NCBI GenBank assembly: GCA_037893225.1
Contig: JAZGUH010000628.1
Span: forward strand, 310,001 to 374,000
DNA from: Hippasteria phrygiana
Lineage: Eukaryota; Echinodermata; Asteroidea; Valvatida; Goniasteridae
Reading direction: 5' to 3'
DNA length: 64,000 nt
The notes below the pieces were generated by a model. The model saw nothing but the letters and a program-made list of their open reading frames with translations, ran no database searches and was not told the origin of the DNA. Both the position numbers and the translations under genes were made by a program. Positions 40,801 to 55,800 of the stretch are shown in pieces (position 1 is the stretch's first letter; every line of letters starts with the position of its first letter).

Positions 40801-43800
40801 ACACGATGCCGCGAATATGCAGCCCGTGATGAAGTCATACTCGATAGCGTTTGCGAGTGCCCGAGAGCGCTCGCGAGCGCCCGAGAGCGCTCGCGAGCGC
40901 TCGCGGGCAGGAAGAAATTTTCTCGAGTAACTCTCGAGTGATTTGCGAGCGCTCGAGCCCTCGACGGGTACTTACTTGAAAGCAGTACTGTATCAACCTC
41001 CTCCAAATGCGGACGTCCTATTGTTCCCTCTTTTGTTTGTACTTTAACTTTTTCGGAAGACTTCCATAGGTTTTGTACACGATTTCAATCGCGGACGTAT
41101 TCTGGGAATCGCGGACGTATTCTGGGAATCGAGGACGATATTGTTCCCTTTGTTATACGTCCACGTTTGTTTGGGAGAACAAACGCATACATGCATGTAT
41201 ACACATGTACATATGCATGTACATGTACATGTACATGTATGTATAAATTTACTAAACTAATAAACTTTGTTTTAATAAAAATACATTAAGAAGTCTTCAG
41301 TAAAAGGTTTGGAATTGCTCTAAACAAAAAGCTTCAATTTATCAAGAAAGTGTGATACCAGAATTAGTAACTTCCTGTAGATGTAGGCATGAATCAGTAA
41401 TAAGCCTGCCGTAGTTTGTATGCAAGTCAAATTTGGAAGAACATTGCATGCAACATGCATGACATGTGGGATTCATTCTTGTGTACACAGTGTGCCTGAA
41501 GTATTGTACATTATGTGGAGCACTATACATTGTAAAGAGAACCAGGCCTGCAGTGAGCATGGAATTTGAGTTTCATCTGGAAATGATCTCCACAGACGGT
41601 CTAGACCTGAACATAATAAACTGTACACAAAGCAAGCATAAAAAAAGGGTTAGGGATGCAGTCGGACCGTAGCCTTTGCTCTGTGTCGGACCTTTAGTGG
41701 AGTTATTAACTTTGGGGACATTTGATTCGGTTTAATCACATTTAACCCCTTGAACCCGGGCATTTCATGGGGGCGCCGGGGCACCAGGCCGGGTTATGCA
41801 GCCAAGCGAAATGGAAACAAGAGGCTTGTGCAGCCAAGCATAACGTACACAATACCCCAATAATGAATTGAAAATGCAGACATTGGCACATAAAGACGTC
41901 AACCGGCCAGGTGGCAATTTTCAATCCGCACATATTTGGGTCAACTGGTGGCAAGGGGTTAACCCTAAACTTCCCAAGTCCTCTAAAATCCTCTAAAATC
42001 CTCTTCGCCAAATGGAGGAATTTGGAGGATTGAGGGTCTGTGGAAGTTGAAGCATCAGAGGATTTTGCAGGATTAAGGGCACTAGAGGATTTTGCCTCAG
42101 GAGGAAAATGGAGGAGCCAGCTCATCAGATCATCGGGTCCAATCTGGTGCTGAATGATTTTGGAGGATTGAGGTTACTGTATAACTCACTGGAGGATTTT
42201 GCAGGATTCAGGCAGTGGTCCCCAGTAACAAACATTGGAGGATTTTGGAATCGGAGGATATTGGAGGATTCGGGTTACATATACATGTAGGAAAAAAGGA
42301 TTTAGGGTTTTAAATGCACATTGGCTAACTAAAAAAAACTTCAAAGTGAACAAAGAAAACTGGCAGGAGCGGGATTCGAACCTGTGACCTCCGGAATACC
42401 ATACTGGCACTACCAATCAACTGAGCTATCTTGCACTATGTTGGCAGTCTCCCAAAATTGTCAGTATCTTTGTTCGGGGGTGCTAGTCAGAAGTCATAAA
42501 AATAAAACCCATAATGTTGTGTAGCCAGAGATCAGGTCCAATTTACGATACAACCTGGGAAGCGACATTGTGGGGATCACTCAATGATATGACTTTTTAA
42601 CTGATAACTTTTTGATTTATAATTTGTCAAACAAACCACAAGGGAAACCGACTACATACATAGTAGGTAAATTTGAATTCATGACTTCTGACTAGCGCCA
42701 ACTGAACAAAGACACTGACAATTTGGGAGACAGCCAACACAGAGCGAGATAGTTGGTAGACCACCGGCCGGTACGGTATTCCAGGGGTCGCAGGTTCGAA
42801 TCCCGCTTCTGCCAGTTTTCTTTGTTCACTTTGAAAATGTATTTAAATTTACCTACACTAGCTGATGTAGTCATGGTTTGTTTGATGAATAAATATAAAC
42901 CTATACAAAACAAAATGGTCCCATCTTGCCACATCTGGGGCCAAAGCCAAAACTGAAGCCATGGTTTGAGAATTGGCCCTATTTTGTACTCTTTCTGATT
43001 GAAATTAAATGAATCATTCCTCATTGACTAATTTTTGTCTGAGTGTGCGCAGTATAGTATTTCTTGCCTGTAAAGTGCTATAGATTTATACATTGTACAA
43101 TATGTGATGGGCCCCCAGCTGGCACTGTACATGTACATATAGTTGTACCTTTTAAATTGTCCAAATTAGTTAGGATATCATAGACCATGGACCCTACACG
43201 TACATTTGTACATGTATGTATGCAGATAAAGGAATTATCAGTGCATGTAAGAAAAGGGCACAGAACATTAATTCTCTGGACCGTCAGCAAATTTGTCACT
43301 GTAATGTCTTTGTGAAATATGCAAATGAGCTTGTCAATTGGGTTTTCATTGTTTTTCCGTTAGTGCCTAAAGCCCTAAATAAAATCAACCATTGATCCTC
43401 TGGGATGCTGATGACCTTGTTTAAATTCTAAGTGTTGGTTCAATAAAACAGTGTAGGGCAGTGGGATAATTATGCAGCACCATGAACATGTACAGTACAA
43501 GCATTTCTCCATGGTACAAGTATATGGAGGTTCATCACAGACTGCCATATATAGACAGATGTGTTATATAACTTAATTGCTGTATGGAATTGATTCATTG
43601 GAGGATATATATGATGCATCTCTGTTTCATGTAGCAAATTGTCACGATCTACATGATAAAAACAGTTTGGCATGCATTACAATTAATTACCGGATCTAGC
43701 TTAGAATCATGAATGTCTTCAATTTTATTTGTTGAATTTGTACCTTGCTTACCATAGGGTTAATTTATATTTTAAAGAATTCAGTAAAAAAAATAAAACA

Positions 43801-46800
43801 ATGTTAATGTAAATTACATTTAACTGATGGGTGTTTAACTAAAATACACTTTCAGTTTTTGAGGACATGTAGACATGCACAACTTACACTTACATACTGT
43901 ATACATGTAGGGCCTTTATATGTATTGTACATGTACGTGTACATGACTTCAATAAACACAATTTTTAGCACACCCCAACCAGTGAGTCACAGGTCGCCAG
44001 AGCGACATGTACTTTTGAGGTACATGTACATGTACATGTAGCTAAAAATATAAGTTGCACTGGAAATCCACAAAAAAAATCAACATTTTCTCCCATGTAC
44101 TGTATACATGTGTACATGATATTTCTTAACTTTTCATCTTCCTACTATAGTGTACATGATTACATGTAATGTACCGAGTGATTGTTCATAAAACTTTGTC
44201 AATAAAGAGCCAGGTACATTTTGTACATGCACTTTTTTTAACATGCAATCAAAAGTCAAAAAGATTTTGTGGTCCTCGCATTTTAACCCTTGGGTAACTT
44301 AACTAGAAAGTATCCTGAATCCGCCAAAATCCACCTGTTTTGTCATGCACAAAAAGTTGGTTTTGGTGACTGCTCAATATATCCTGAATCCATCAAAATC
44401 CTGCAGTACCGCTAGGCTTACAATCATCAAGCCATCAAAATCTCCCAGTTTGTTCAATATGGAGGTATCCTGAATCCGCCGAAATCCTCCAAAACAGGGG
44501 TATGGATTTTGATGGATTCATCAGGTACAATGTAGGTTAGGGTTAAGCCAGATTTTTCCTTTAGGTGTACAAATAGTGTACATTGATATGTTGAATTGAC
44601 AAGCTTTTAAAGCTTTATGTATTTTGAGTGTACATGTATATTGGAAATATTTGTTTACCTATAATTTGGTGCGGATTAAGTTGAAACTGTATTGATCCTG
44701 TTGTGAAATTTAATTAACGTCAGCCGAGAATTAAGCTGCGGTTTACTGCTCCAGGGCATGCCTGCAAAACTGTAAACACAGATGATATGACTGCAATACT
44801 GCATTCCGATCCAGCCCAATATATTGCATACCTGAATTTAATAGATCATTATCATGTATCCAGTCAGTCAAACCATGGAGGAAGAAAACACACCTAACAG
44901 TGCTGGCCTCTGATGCTCGGACAGCTCTACAGTATTCAAGCACGCACCACTGGTATTTGCACACCTTATATGCAGAGCTTATAGTGTTAGACTTGTTCAA
45001 ATCATTGGTTGCAGGATTTCATCCCGATGACAACGTATTAAGCATAGCTTGCAGCTGAAGTTGGAGTCCGAATACGAAACCTGTATCATTGCAGGCAATA
45101 TTGAACAATGTCTAATCTTATGAAATATGAATTCGGAAATGTCAAACAAAAAATTAACAAACCAAAAGGCTACTACGTACAGTACATGAAATTTCAATGG
45201 GATTTTGTCTGACAGGGGTGTGGCTATGCATTGTCCGTACATATGTAGAACTGCTTAATACACTAAGAGAGCTGACAAAAACCGTTTCAGGCAGCGCTCA
45301 TGTATATATATGTACTTGAGTACAACTTCACTAACGAACACTACTAAACGGAACATTTGGCTCTAACGAACATCCTCTTTGGCTCCCAAATCATGATTGA
45401 TGTTAATACAATGTATACTTTGTATTAAATACATTCGAGGCTGGTGTGCAGGTGGTACACGTACATTTGTAAAGTAGATCCAACAAAATTTGCTATTGAA
45501 TTTTGTTGTATTTACTGGTATGTAGCTAATCAGCGCTAAACTTCTCATTTTAGTTTCTTTGGAAATTGGTGGATTTACCATGTACCATGTACATGTAGCA
45601 GGGCCATAAGGGGGTTAGGGTTAACCTGTTCTTGCTTAGCAAAATTGTGTACAGTACATACAAAATAAGCAGTCTCCAAAAAATGTGATAGCATTGTATG
45701 GGTAGGTCGTAGCCCATACCCCAGTTGACTAGTAAAAGGACCACTTGCAAGTCTAGTGAATATTGGACAGCTGACATATAATGACAATGACAGTTGCTGT
45801 GTGCACCTTATGGCATTGTATGGTCCTTGTTGCAGCTGATCTCTATGTAGTGTAATGCTAGTGTGTTTTGCACGGACTGTATTTCTTTGTGCATCAACCA
45901 TTGAAATTGATGTATACAGTTTGACCCTTTCTGTTGGGATGAAGGTGTTCTGGATCAATACCAATAATTATTTGGAAAATAATTTTACAAAACATCATTG
46001 AAGATTTGCTGCAATTTAGATGTTTTTCAAATTAAAACTGGTTCATGCATACGTACATTTACATTGTACTGTACATGTAATATGTACTTCATGCAGATCA
46101 ATTTCATGTTTCATTTTATTTGCTGATAGCCACCCGAATTTGCTTCACTCTCAAATTCGTGTGGAATACAGTGTGTGAATTTGTCTAGTGTCTAAATACA
46201 TTACATACTGTACATGGAAATAAGTACAAATGCAGGTCCCGAACTTTAATAAAAAAATTGTCACAACAGGTACAGATTTGGTAAAAATCATTTGGGGATT
46301 TTTGCTGTATTCACTCTATGCGCGGCCGTTTGAGTGTTTAACTTTAAGGTGACTGTTTAATATGCCAACCAAATAGAATGCCAAGGATTCTACAAACCTG
46401 GCCTAAATTTAAACAAGTTCATGAATTTTTTTGTTTTTTTTGTTTCTCAAACAGCCGAGTATCAACAGCCACAGCCAATGATAGCGGGGGCGGGGCTTGT
46501 GAATCCGTCGGGGGCGGGGCTGATGGGCCCAATGCAGGATGACCTGGAAGCGGGTGACGATGACACAAGGCCAGAGCCCACTGACCTCTTTGTCGATCTG
46601 GGCATGCTGATTTTGGAGGGGCGAAAGGCAGAGCGGTCAGTCAAGGGACGTGTGGAGGGAGAACACTGCCCCCCTCGATATCCGAAGGAAAGCAGGCATT
46701 ACTGTGCACCAGCGATGTCAGCAAGGGTAGGTACAGGTACATGTATACAGGTGGAATCAGAAAAAGTTTACTCAAAATTGAAGTCCATACATGTGCTGTA

Positions 46801-49800
46801 TTAGATCACATATTAATAAAACTGATGAAATATCAGTTTTGAGGAATGTGCAAGTACATGTATTTGCGGACTGCACTGCTAACATGCATGTTTTATTTAT
46901 TATATTTTAAAATTTATTTATTTCTTTATTTTTTCTTGAAATCACCCAATACGAGGCTCTATAAAGGGGTTACGATCAGAGGTGGTAGGGGTTGGCCACA
47001 TTTTGAATTGCCAACCCTACCACCCTTATGGTTTTCCTTGGCCCAGATCTAAATAGAAGATATCTTCATCAACAGATTCCAGAGAAATTATCCCAATTTT
47101 CACAATTCAGACCAGCTCTCCTACACCCCTTTATTTACATGTATCGTGTGTTGACATAAAATAATGTGTGTACGGAAAGTTTCATTTCTGTTGATAACAC
47201 ATTCCAAGTCTGTAATCTTGTGACAACCCTACACAGATGATACAATGTTATAAAAACAGCGCATTGAACTCAAATCCAAAGAGTATGTATCAATGATATT
47301 AGAGTGTTGTCAGGTCTGGAACCCAAGACCATGTGCGTATAGTGCTTAGGGCCATCCTGATGCATTTTTAGCCTGCACACTTCAGATTCTCTGATGCTAT
47401 TTTTATCCGACAGTGCAATCCGAACACGGATGCCTTTTTTTTGTCCACTCGCGCTACAGGCAGGAAACTTGATAATTCACCCGGTCAAGTTTAGTTTCCC
47501 AAAGTGGATTAGTTCAAGCCATTGAAAGCCCCTGCCAGCGCGACGCTGCACGTACGATGTATGCAACATGCATGATGCAGTACCTGCACTTAATGTCATG
47601 TCATCCTTTAAGTTGAAAGCAAATCATGCAATTTATCAGTTGTTTATACAGGACTTTTATGTTCGCAAATCGTTGGCCAGCTTTATACATATACGGAATG
47701 TTTGCAGTTACCGTCAACATTTTTGGGGTGAAAAGTTCAACAATGCTGATTTCTTTAAATTAAATATTTGCACCTTGGTCTAAATTTCTGTTTTAAAATT
47801 AGCTTTGCATTGGGGTAATTTGACAGCTGCACCTAAAATTAAAATAATAACAAAATTCTTTCTTTGGTTTTTTGTGTGTGGTAACTTGCTTGTCTCCCAA
47901 ATCAATTCGATTATATCATGAATATTTTAATACACATGTACCCGAATTGTTTTAAATTACACTGTTATAATAGTTTCAGCCAAAGGAATTTTCAGCAATT
48001 GATGAAAGTTTTACCTATGAGTCACGACAATGTACAAAGTTGAAAAAAGAAAAATGTGGTCAGTATAAGGGAAAAAAAATGTATCGTCATATCATTTTCA
48101 AAAAAGAAAGGGCAGGCCATTTTTTTTTACTTCTATTTTCTGATCATGAATTTTTCTGAGAAGGCTTTCACTGACATTGTAGTCCCCCAACAAAACATGC
48201 AATTCGGATCGACGGGGTGGCATTGTGTCTCCTCCCATTGCATTTTTGTATAGAGGTTTTGTAGAAATGACGATAAATTTGCTTGCCTTGAAAAAGGAAG
48301 CAGGACGGAACACTCATTTTTTTTTTTTTTTTTTTTGATGACCTTCGAATACAAGTTGCATGTGTCACATTTTTTTATGTAAAGCTCAAACTTTAAATGT
48401 AGTGTACACAATTTTTTTTTACTGAATTATTACGAAATACCTTACTAGACTGTAAGTTAATAGTAGTCTCAATCATCCTGACAAGCTGGCATATCCGGGG
48501 CGCGTCACGCGTCCAAGTAGCCAGGCGCGCCTTCACTAAAGGCTATCATCCTCCCGACGGTTGAAAACGAATGCCTTTTTCTCTGTTTTTTTTTTCGCCA
48601 CCCAACAATCCAAAACTTTGAACAGGTCAGTTGAATGATATTTCCTACAATATAACCCCCAAATCCGCCCATTTCTGAAAATTGCAACAATGACCAATCA
48701 TATACACTACATTTAAATACATGTATGGCACGCATCTGCAGACCTTGTGTACTGGCCTTACAAGCTCGTGTTCATGTGGTCTGCATATGTACTGTATTGA
48801 TTGTAGATTAGTAATTTACATATGGAGGGAATTAATAACCATAATGAATGGTTGGCCAAGCATTTCAGGTTAATTATAATCTGTTAATAAAGCGGCGATT
48901 GTGTAGTGTAGGGCCCCTCTTTAGTTTTGATCAAATTAGAGTCAAGGGTAATTTTTCTCATTCCAAAATTACTTTTTTAACCTGAAGCAGACTTCTCTTA
49001 ATTCTATTGACATATTTTTGTATAATTTTGAACAGTTTATTGCGGTAGAAAATGCAATTTCCTTACGTGCATTGCGGCAGTTGCCATGCGAATCAGTGCG
49101 GTTTTGCTTGTTTAGTGTGTGTCGCAGTGATCGCCATCTTTATTTTTGCATTGCGTTCTGTCGTCTTCATCGTCGCTTTACCCCAAAATTTCCCTCAAAA
49201 ATTGAAACCCTTCCCTTTATCTGCGGCATACCTGCTGGTTTGTAATGTCGCTAACTAGTTTGGCAATTCCAATAACCTAAAAGTGGATTTTTGTTCCCTT
49301 AGAGGAAACAGGGCCCTACACTACACAATCGCCAATAACGCATGATAATGAGATCCGCCATTCCAGACATGTACACTTAATGTGCTCGCTTTATGTATTT
49401 AAGGACCTTTGCCAATTACCTGCAGTTGTTTTGCCAAGGTTGTAAACTGCCACAAGGGTACATGTATGTGAAGCATACATACATGAATTTAAACAATCTT
49501 GCACCCGGCTTCTGAAAGCATCACTGCTAATTCATACATGTACATTCCGACGTGTCTGGCAATATCAGTGTGCTCTCAATCTCCTCTTGCAAGATGTGTA
49601 TGTCCAGGGAGCAAATGTAAGCATACTCGAGACCAAGACAGGGCTGCAGCAGCCTGGTACATGTACATGTATGTGTGCACCTTGACATACACAACCATGA
49701 ACCTTCTTGTGAATTATGCCATGTCTGAATTCTAAGACTACATACAATGTACAGGTCTGTAAACATATTAAAATGCATAATATGTACACTAATTAGTGTT

Positions 49801-52800
49801 ATCTGGCAAATTTAAAATGACAATTTAGCTATTAAACTATATTACCTACTTAAATCCATCAAAATCCTTTCCCTGTTTTTGAGGATTTCGGCGGATTCAG
49901 GATACCTCCATATTGAAACCTGGGGGATTTTGATGGATTGAGGATTGTAAGCCTAGCGGTACTGCAGGATTTTGATAGATTCAGGATACCTCCATATTGA
50001 GCAGTCACCAAAACCAACCTTTTGTGCATGACAAAATAGGTGGATTTTGGCGGATTCAGGATACTTTCTAGTAAAGTTACCCAAGGGGTTAGGGTTAGTT
50101 GAGTTTATATGAACAAATAAACAGAAACAATATTTAATTCAGAGATTACTGTACAGTGTACAATATAATGTACGTGTACCAAAATGTACACGTACATAAT
50201 TAAATATTTACTGAACTGGTGAACATGTAAGTTTTCCATCCTCCATACAAGTACATTGTACACTGTACACATCCTAGAAATATTCAAGTTCCAGTTTCAT
50301 GATTATGTAATTCTATTATACATGTACTGTACTGTACCAGTACTTCTAACCAATTTATACAATAGCAATGTTATACAATAGCAAAGTTATACAATAGCAA
50401 TGTTATACAATAGCAATGTTATACAATAGCAATGTTATACAATAGCAATGTTATACAATAGCAATGTTATACAATAGCAATGTTATACAATAGCAATGTT
50501 ATACAATAGCAATGTTATACAATAGCAATGTTATACAATAGCAATGTTATACAATAGCAATGTTATACAATAGCAATGTTATACAATAGTAACATTTTAT
50601 ATGTTGGAATTTGGGAGAGATTATTACATGTGTAGTTGGCAGCACTGTCTCTTTTTTGGTGATAGTCTATCACTTTTTACATGTTAAAGGTAATTGCATC
50701 TCATTTGCACATGTACATCCAAAAACTGTCTTTGTCTGAAATACATATATATAATTGATAAAAGTAACATAGGAAAGAGTTCCATATCCGGGCATCACTT
50801 ATACCTCGTGCACAAAGTCAATGGGCCATGACAGAAAAAGTTGAAGTGCGATGAGTATGACCAGTCTATTCAGTGTGGTGCCTATTGTTTGTGTTTACGC
50901 TTGGCTGCACAGCCCATTCTTGGCATACCAGCCCCCCCATTAATGACAGCGGGACACAAGGGGTTAACACCTTACACATTGAACATGTACTTTATAGCCA
51001 TCTTTGTGCATAATTGTAAATGTGTAGTTATGTGTACTTCCTAATCTTTGAGTCATACGCGTACATGTTACCCCCTCAAGGCATTTAATTTCATCTCTAG
51101 TTTCAGCTTTGTTTTTCACAAGGAAATTTGACTGTACATCTGTACACACTGTGCATTGCATTCAATGCACACATTATTCATTCCCAATTGACCATCCACT
51201 GACTCACTCATGGGGGATATATATCTTTTCTGCATGGCCAAACGGAAGAGGAGCCACCATCTGTGTTGATGGTTAATTTGATTTACAAAATTGCAGGAAT
51301 ATTAGAAGATTTTTAACCCCTTCCGGCCAGCTGTTATTAATGGGGGTGCTTCTATGCCAATACCGGATTGCAGCCAAGCGTATAATGCAAACAATGGATT
51401 GAGTACGCACAATCATGCGCATATAAATGACAACCGGCCATTTTTAAACAGCGGCCGTGGCCATCGTACAATGTAAATATTCAATAGGTTGAGTTTCTGA
51501 TCCAAAAGAAAGGCCTTTTTGGACCAGGCTTTCAAGTATTCAACATTGCGTACTTTCCCTGCTCTATCCTATTTGTTTTACCTTAATTTGCTCCAAGTTT
51601 TTTATTTAAATTCCTATATTTGTTTTCTACGTTTTCCTACTTTTTGTCCCACAATTCCGAAAAATGAAATCTCGTTGAATGTTTTTCATACACAATGTCA
51701 TACATAAGGGCATGGGTGCTGGAGTTATGCAACTTCAAAGAGCTTTCAAGTACATGTACACGTACTTAAGGATGGAGCACAAGTGTTGTGAGTACAGAAC
51801 CTGCCAAATGAGGCTTGTGATGCTGTGGACATGGGTGAGTATCAACAAAAACTACATTGTACATGTACTCCCATCAACACCCCAAAAGCAAGCACTTCAA
51901 TAAAGACTGCTGATGACACAGTACTTGCGGAAGTGGAAGACTTCAAGTACCTAGGTTCCTTGATATGCAGCACAAGAAAAGAAGTCAACCAGCGCATTGC
52001 CCTAACATGGCAAGCATGCAACAAGATGAACCAAGTATGGAAGTCCAAAATAGGAAGGCCCTTCAGATTAACATTCTTTATGACCACCGTTGAAAGCGTA
52101 CTACTCTATGGAGCAGCTACATGGCCCCTCATAAAAGAACTTGAGAAGAAGCTCGACGGGAACTATACAAGAATGCTGAGGAAATGTCTTAATGTCCACT
52201 GGGGTGACAAATTTACCAACAAAGAACTGTACGGGGACATAGACAGGCTCTCAAAAAATAAGATCCGCAAGAGCCGCCTCCAACTAGCTGGACATTACTA
52301 CCGGCACACAGGAGAACCAGTGTACAGATTAATACTGTGGACACCTACACACGGAACAAAAATGAGGGAAAACCAAGAAAAACATACACAAAACTCATAT
52401 GTGAAAACCTTGATGTGGAAATGAAAGACCTGATAGTCCTAATGAATGACAAGTCTTTGTGGAGGGTGCTCGCCAATGCTCCGGCCTCGGTCGACCAATG
52501 ATGATGATGATGACATGTACTCCTGAAAGCCCGCAAAAGTCCTTTTATCCTGATTTTTGTCCTCCAAAGTCCTACTTTTGCTTTAAAAAAAAAATTGATC
52601 CTACTGTTCTCTTACGTTTTACCTGGGTCAGCTTGAAAGCCTTCTTTTCACACTAGAACCTCTCAACCCGGGTTAGATTAAAGTCAACCCAGGTATCAAA
52701 CCCTTGGGATGCACTGGGTTGAATCACAATTTTTCAATCCCATGTGGTTTTCACACTTGTAATCCAGTTCAGCCCATGTGCGAGCATACCCACACTACTG

Positions 52801-55800
52801 TTTCCAACCCAGGCGAGAGTTTCAACCTAGGACGAGAAATCTAAACCCTGGTCTAGATCTGGAGCAGAGTTCAACCCGAGGTGAAACCAATCTCGGGGTT
52901 GACTTAGTTTTTGGCTTTGTTGAAAATTGCCAAGTGTGAATATGTGTAAAAGATTGCTGTGTCAGCCCAGCATCAACCCCGAGATCTTGTTAGTGTGAAA
53001 GGCCTAGAGAGTGTTGATATTAGATGTGTACATGATGAATAAGTACTGGTATTATTATTTGTAGTGTCGCGTCACATACAGGTACATAGTCAAATAATCC
53101 AATATTTTCATATATTTAGTTAGGTTGTACGTGTACATTTATTCCTACAAAAGTACCCTGAAGGAGACACTTTGTCATCATTTTGTATACGTACATAAAA
53201 AATGTACAGGCTGGTTTATAGTCGGTCGGGCGGGCGATGGTCGCGCATCTGAAAAACTGATGCGCAAACAGCCTACACACGGTTTATAGTTGTCGTTGAC
53301 GCGCCAGCGACCGGTTGTTACAGAGTTCAAATAATTGAACTTTGACATGCTCGCTGACCTCATTCTTTTTCTTCAATGGGCCAATAGAATTGCCTGATCG
53401 GTAAGAAACGATGAATATGCAAATATGGCACAAGGCATAAAAACTAAATATCACTATCAATAAACAGCGACAACGTCCTATATTTTATTTATGCGGCTTA
53501 ATATTTATTGTTATTAAAACAGCTGGGACAGACATTAATCGCACAAAAAGAAGCTACTAACTCCGATAAGTAACCCTCCCTCTCCCGGTGCCAAAATGGA
53601 GCCAGATATCTACACAGTTTCAAAACCTATCGAGTCACAGGTTGTAACACACAAGCTATGGGAGAGGAAGGGAGTTGGTTTTTTGATAGGTTGTGATAAT
53701 TATTAACCCTCCTACTGTTATAACTATCGCAGCTAAAATAGTTTTACGTTCAGCTGTGGCGATGCATTCAAATTCCATACGCGCTGCGCGTATGCTGCAC
53801 GTGTGTTTACAAAAGTCGCATGACGACTATAAAACTGCACAAAAAATGGCCAAGCGTCCAGCGACCATCAGCGTCGGACAATTTTCATCTCGCGACCGAC
53901 TATAAACCTGCCTTCAGGGAGGCAAGTGGAATAAGCGAGACATTTCAATGTCTCCCTAATTCAACAGCTCCTATTTAGAGGCAAAATTTTACTGTCGTAC
54001 ATGTAAATAGGTTAGTATATCGATAGATATTGGTCCAAAACATAAATATACCAAAAATTGTGGGGAAGGATAAAGGAAAATGGGGTTAGGCTTATCATGA
54101 AAGTTGAAAAAATGTGTGCACGCGTCTATGGCAATGTCTCCCAAGTGACCCATTCCCGGTAATTATTATTATTACCATCATTTATTTTAATTTGATGTTT
54201 TGTTTTTGTTATTTATGCATACATGTACATGTACATGTACACGTACATGTACACATACATGTAAAATGTCTTGTGGAAAATATTGTTGAAAATTACGGAA
54301 TTGTTTTTAAATTCTTTTACTCGACCTACATTTTTGTACATTTGTACACGTACACATTTGTACAAACTTCTAAAGAAGGCCTCATGCATTGCTTTGTACA
54401 CACTAGTGGAAAAAATCCACCTGTTGGGTCACTGCACTCTACATACAGGTACAACAAAGAAAGTTATTGATGACTGCTTTTTGGGGGTCCATAACCTTGA
54501 CTATTATTAATCGTACGCATTATCCAGTGAAATCTGGTCCACCTACAGGTAGATTGTACATTGTACATGTACAATGAGTGCAGCAGTTCTTTGTGTAAAA
54601 ACTAATCAACAAAAATATGACCCAACCCAGGCCATACTCACATGACTAATCTAAACTGAATGTGTATTTAGTTTCTCATGCAGTTAATATTAGTGTTGAC
54701 ATTATCGATATCAATATGTGTCAGGCATATATCACTGCAGTTTTTCAAGGAATGTGCGTGTACATGGAGGCAGGCTTTTAGTCATGATTTGAAAAGAGGG
54801 TGTTCAAATTTGCAATAAACTGAAAAGAAAAGTTGCGTCCAAATTGTTCAGTATTCAGCATACAAAGAGCAAATACACAAATGTACATATTAGTGAATAA
54901 TGGTACATGTACATGTATGTAGATGTTCCGCATCCACCGGCTTATCCAGCTTAGTTCCTCCAGTTAGGATGTTTGAGTGTGAAACTCGTCTTTCTGCCAG
55001 TTTCCACCAATATACTCTACATTCTGTAACTCTGTAGAACAAAAAGCTATGCCAATAGCTCACCCCCACCCCCCCCAGGGGGCAGGTCAGAAACAAACTT
55101 AGGAAGTGCAGCAGTGATAGAATTCTGTCTTCAGCAACCATATCCTGTCAAACTGAGTTCCCAGTTGGCTTCAACCTTTGGGTCCATTGTCCTTTGGTTT
55201 ATGTTGTCTGAAATTTGCAGACTTTGGAAAAGCATGTTTGTCTAGCCCTGATTTACATGTAGTTGTGCAGGTACATTGTACAGGTCTGTAGTTGGTGTTG
55301 TCCCATGATACATTGATCTTGTTGACACAAATTCCTTGTCATGTTATTCAACGACTCAAGTCTAAGTCAATTTGTCATTTGGGTTTCCAGTGCATCAACC
55401 AAAACTTTTACGTCTTGAACCTGATTCAACTTTCCGCTTACTTATTGCATGTGTGTACATTTACATGAACACACCCACTTAGTCGTACTTTCCCAATACG
55501 TCTGAGGACAATGCTTTGTGTTTCCTATTGTTCCTTTAATATAACCAACCCCCACAGACTAAGCACGTATCCTTACGTTCGAGGACCGATTTCAACAAAA
55601 GACTCTACGTTCGAGGACTGAAAGGTTTCTTTGTGTTTCCTTTCTTCTCTTGTCCTCGGAGATATATACAGTGCACATACACGTACATGTATACATGTAC
55701 ACACATGTAGGAAGTGAACATGTGTACAGGTTCTGTATATACTTCCAAAGACAAGAGGAGAAAGGAAATACAAAGAAACCTTTCAGTCCTCACAAGTCAA

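Larger units (their letters stand above)
28823..46454 (+). other. ATOSA: ATOS intron 1, 17.6 kb, repeat-filled
   Basis: The first intron holds the MITEs, duplications and TACATGTA-rich tracts listed separately. I found no coding exon with splice-phase or family support inside it on either strand. Confidence 0.6.
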
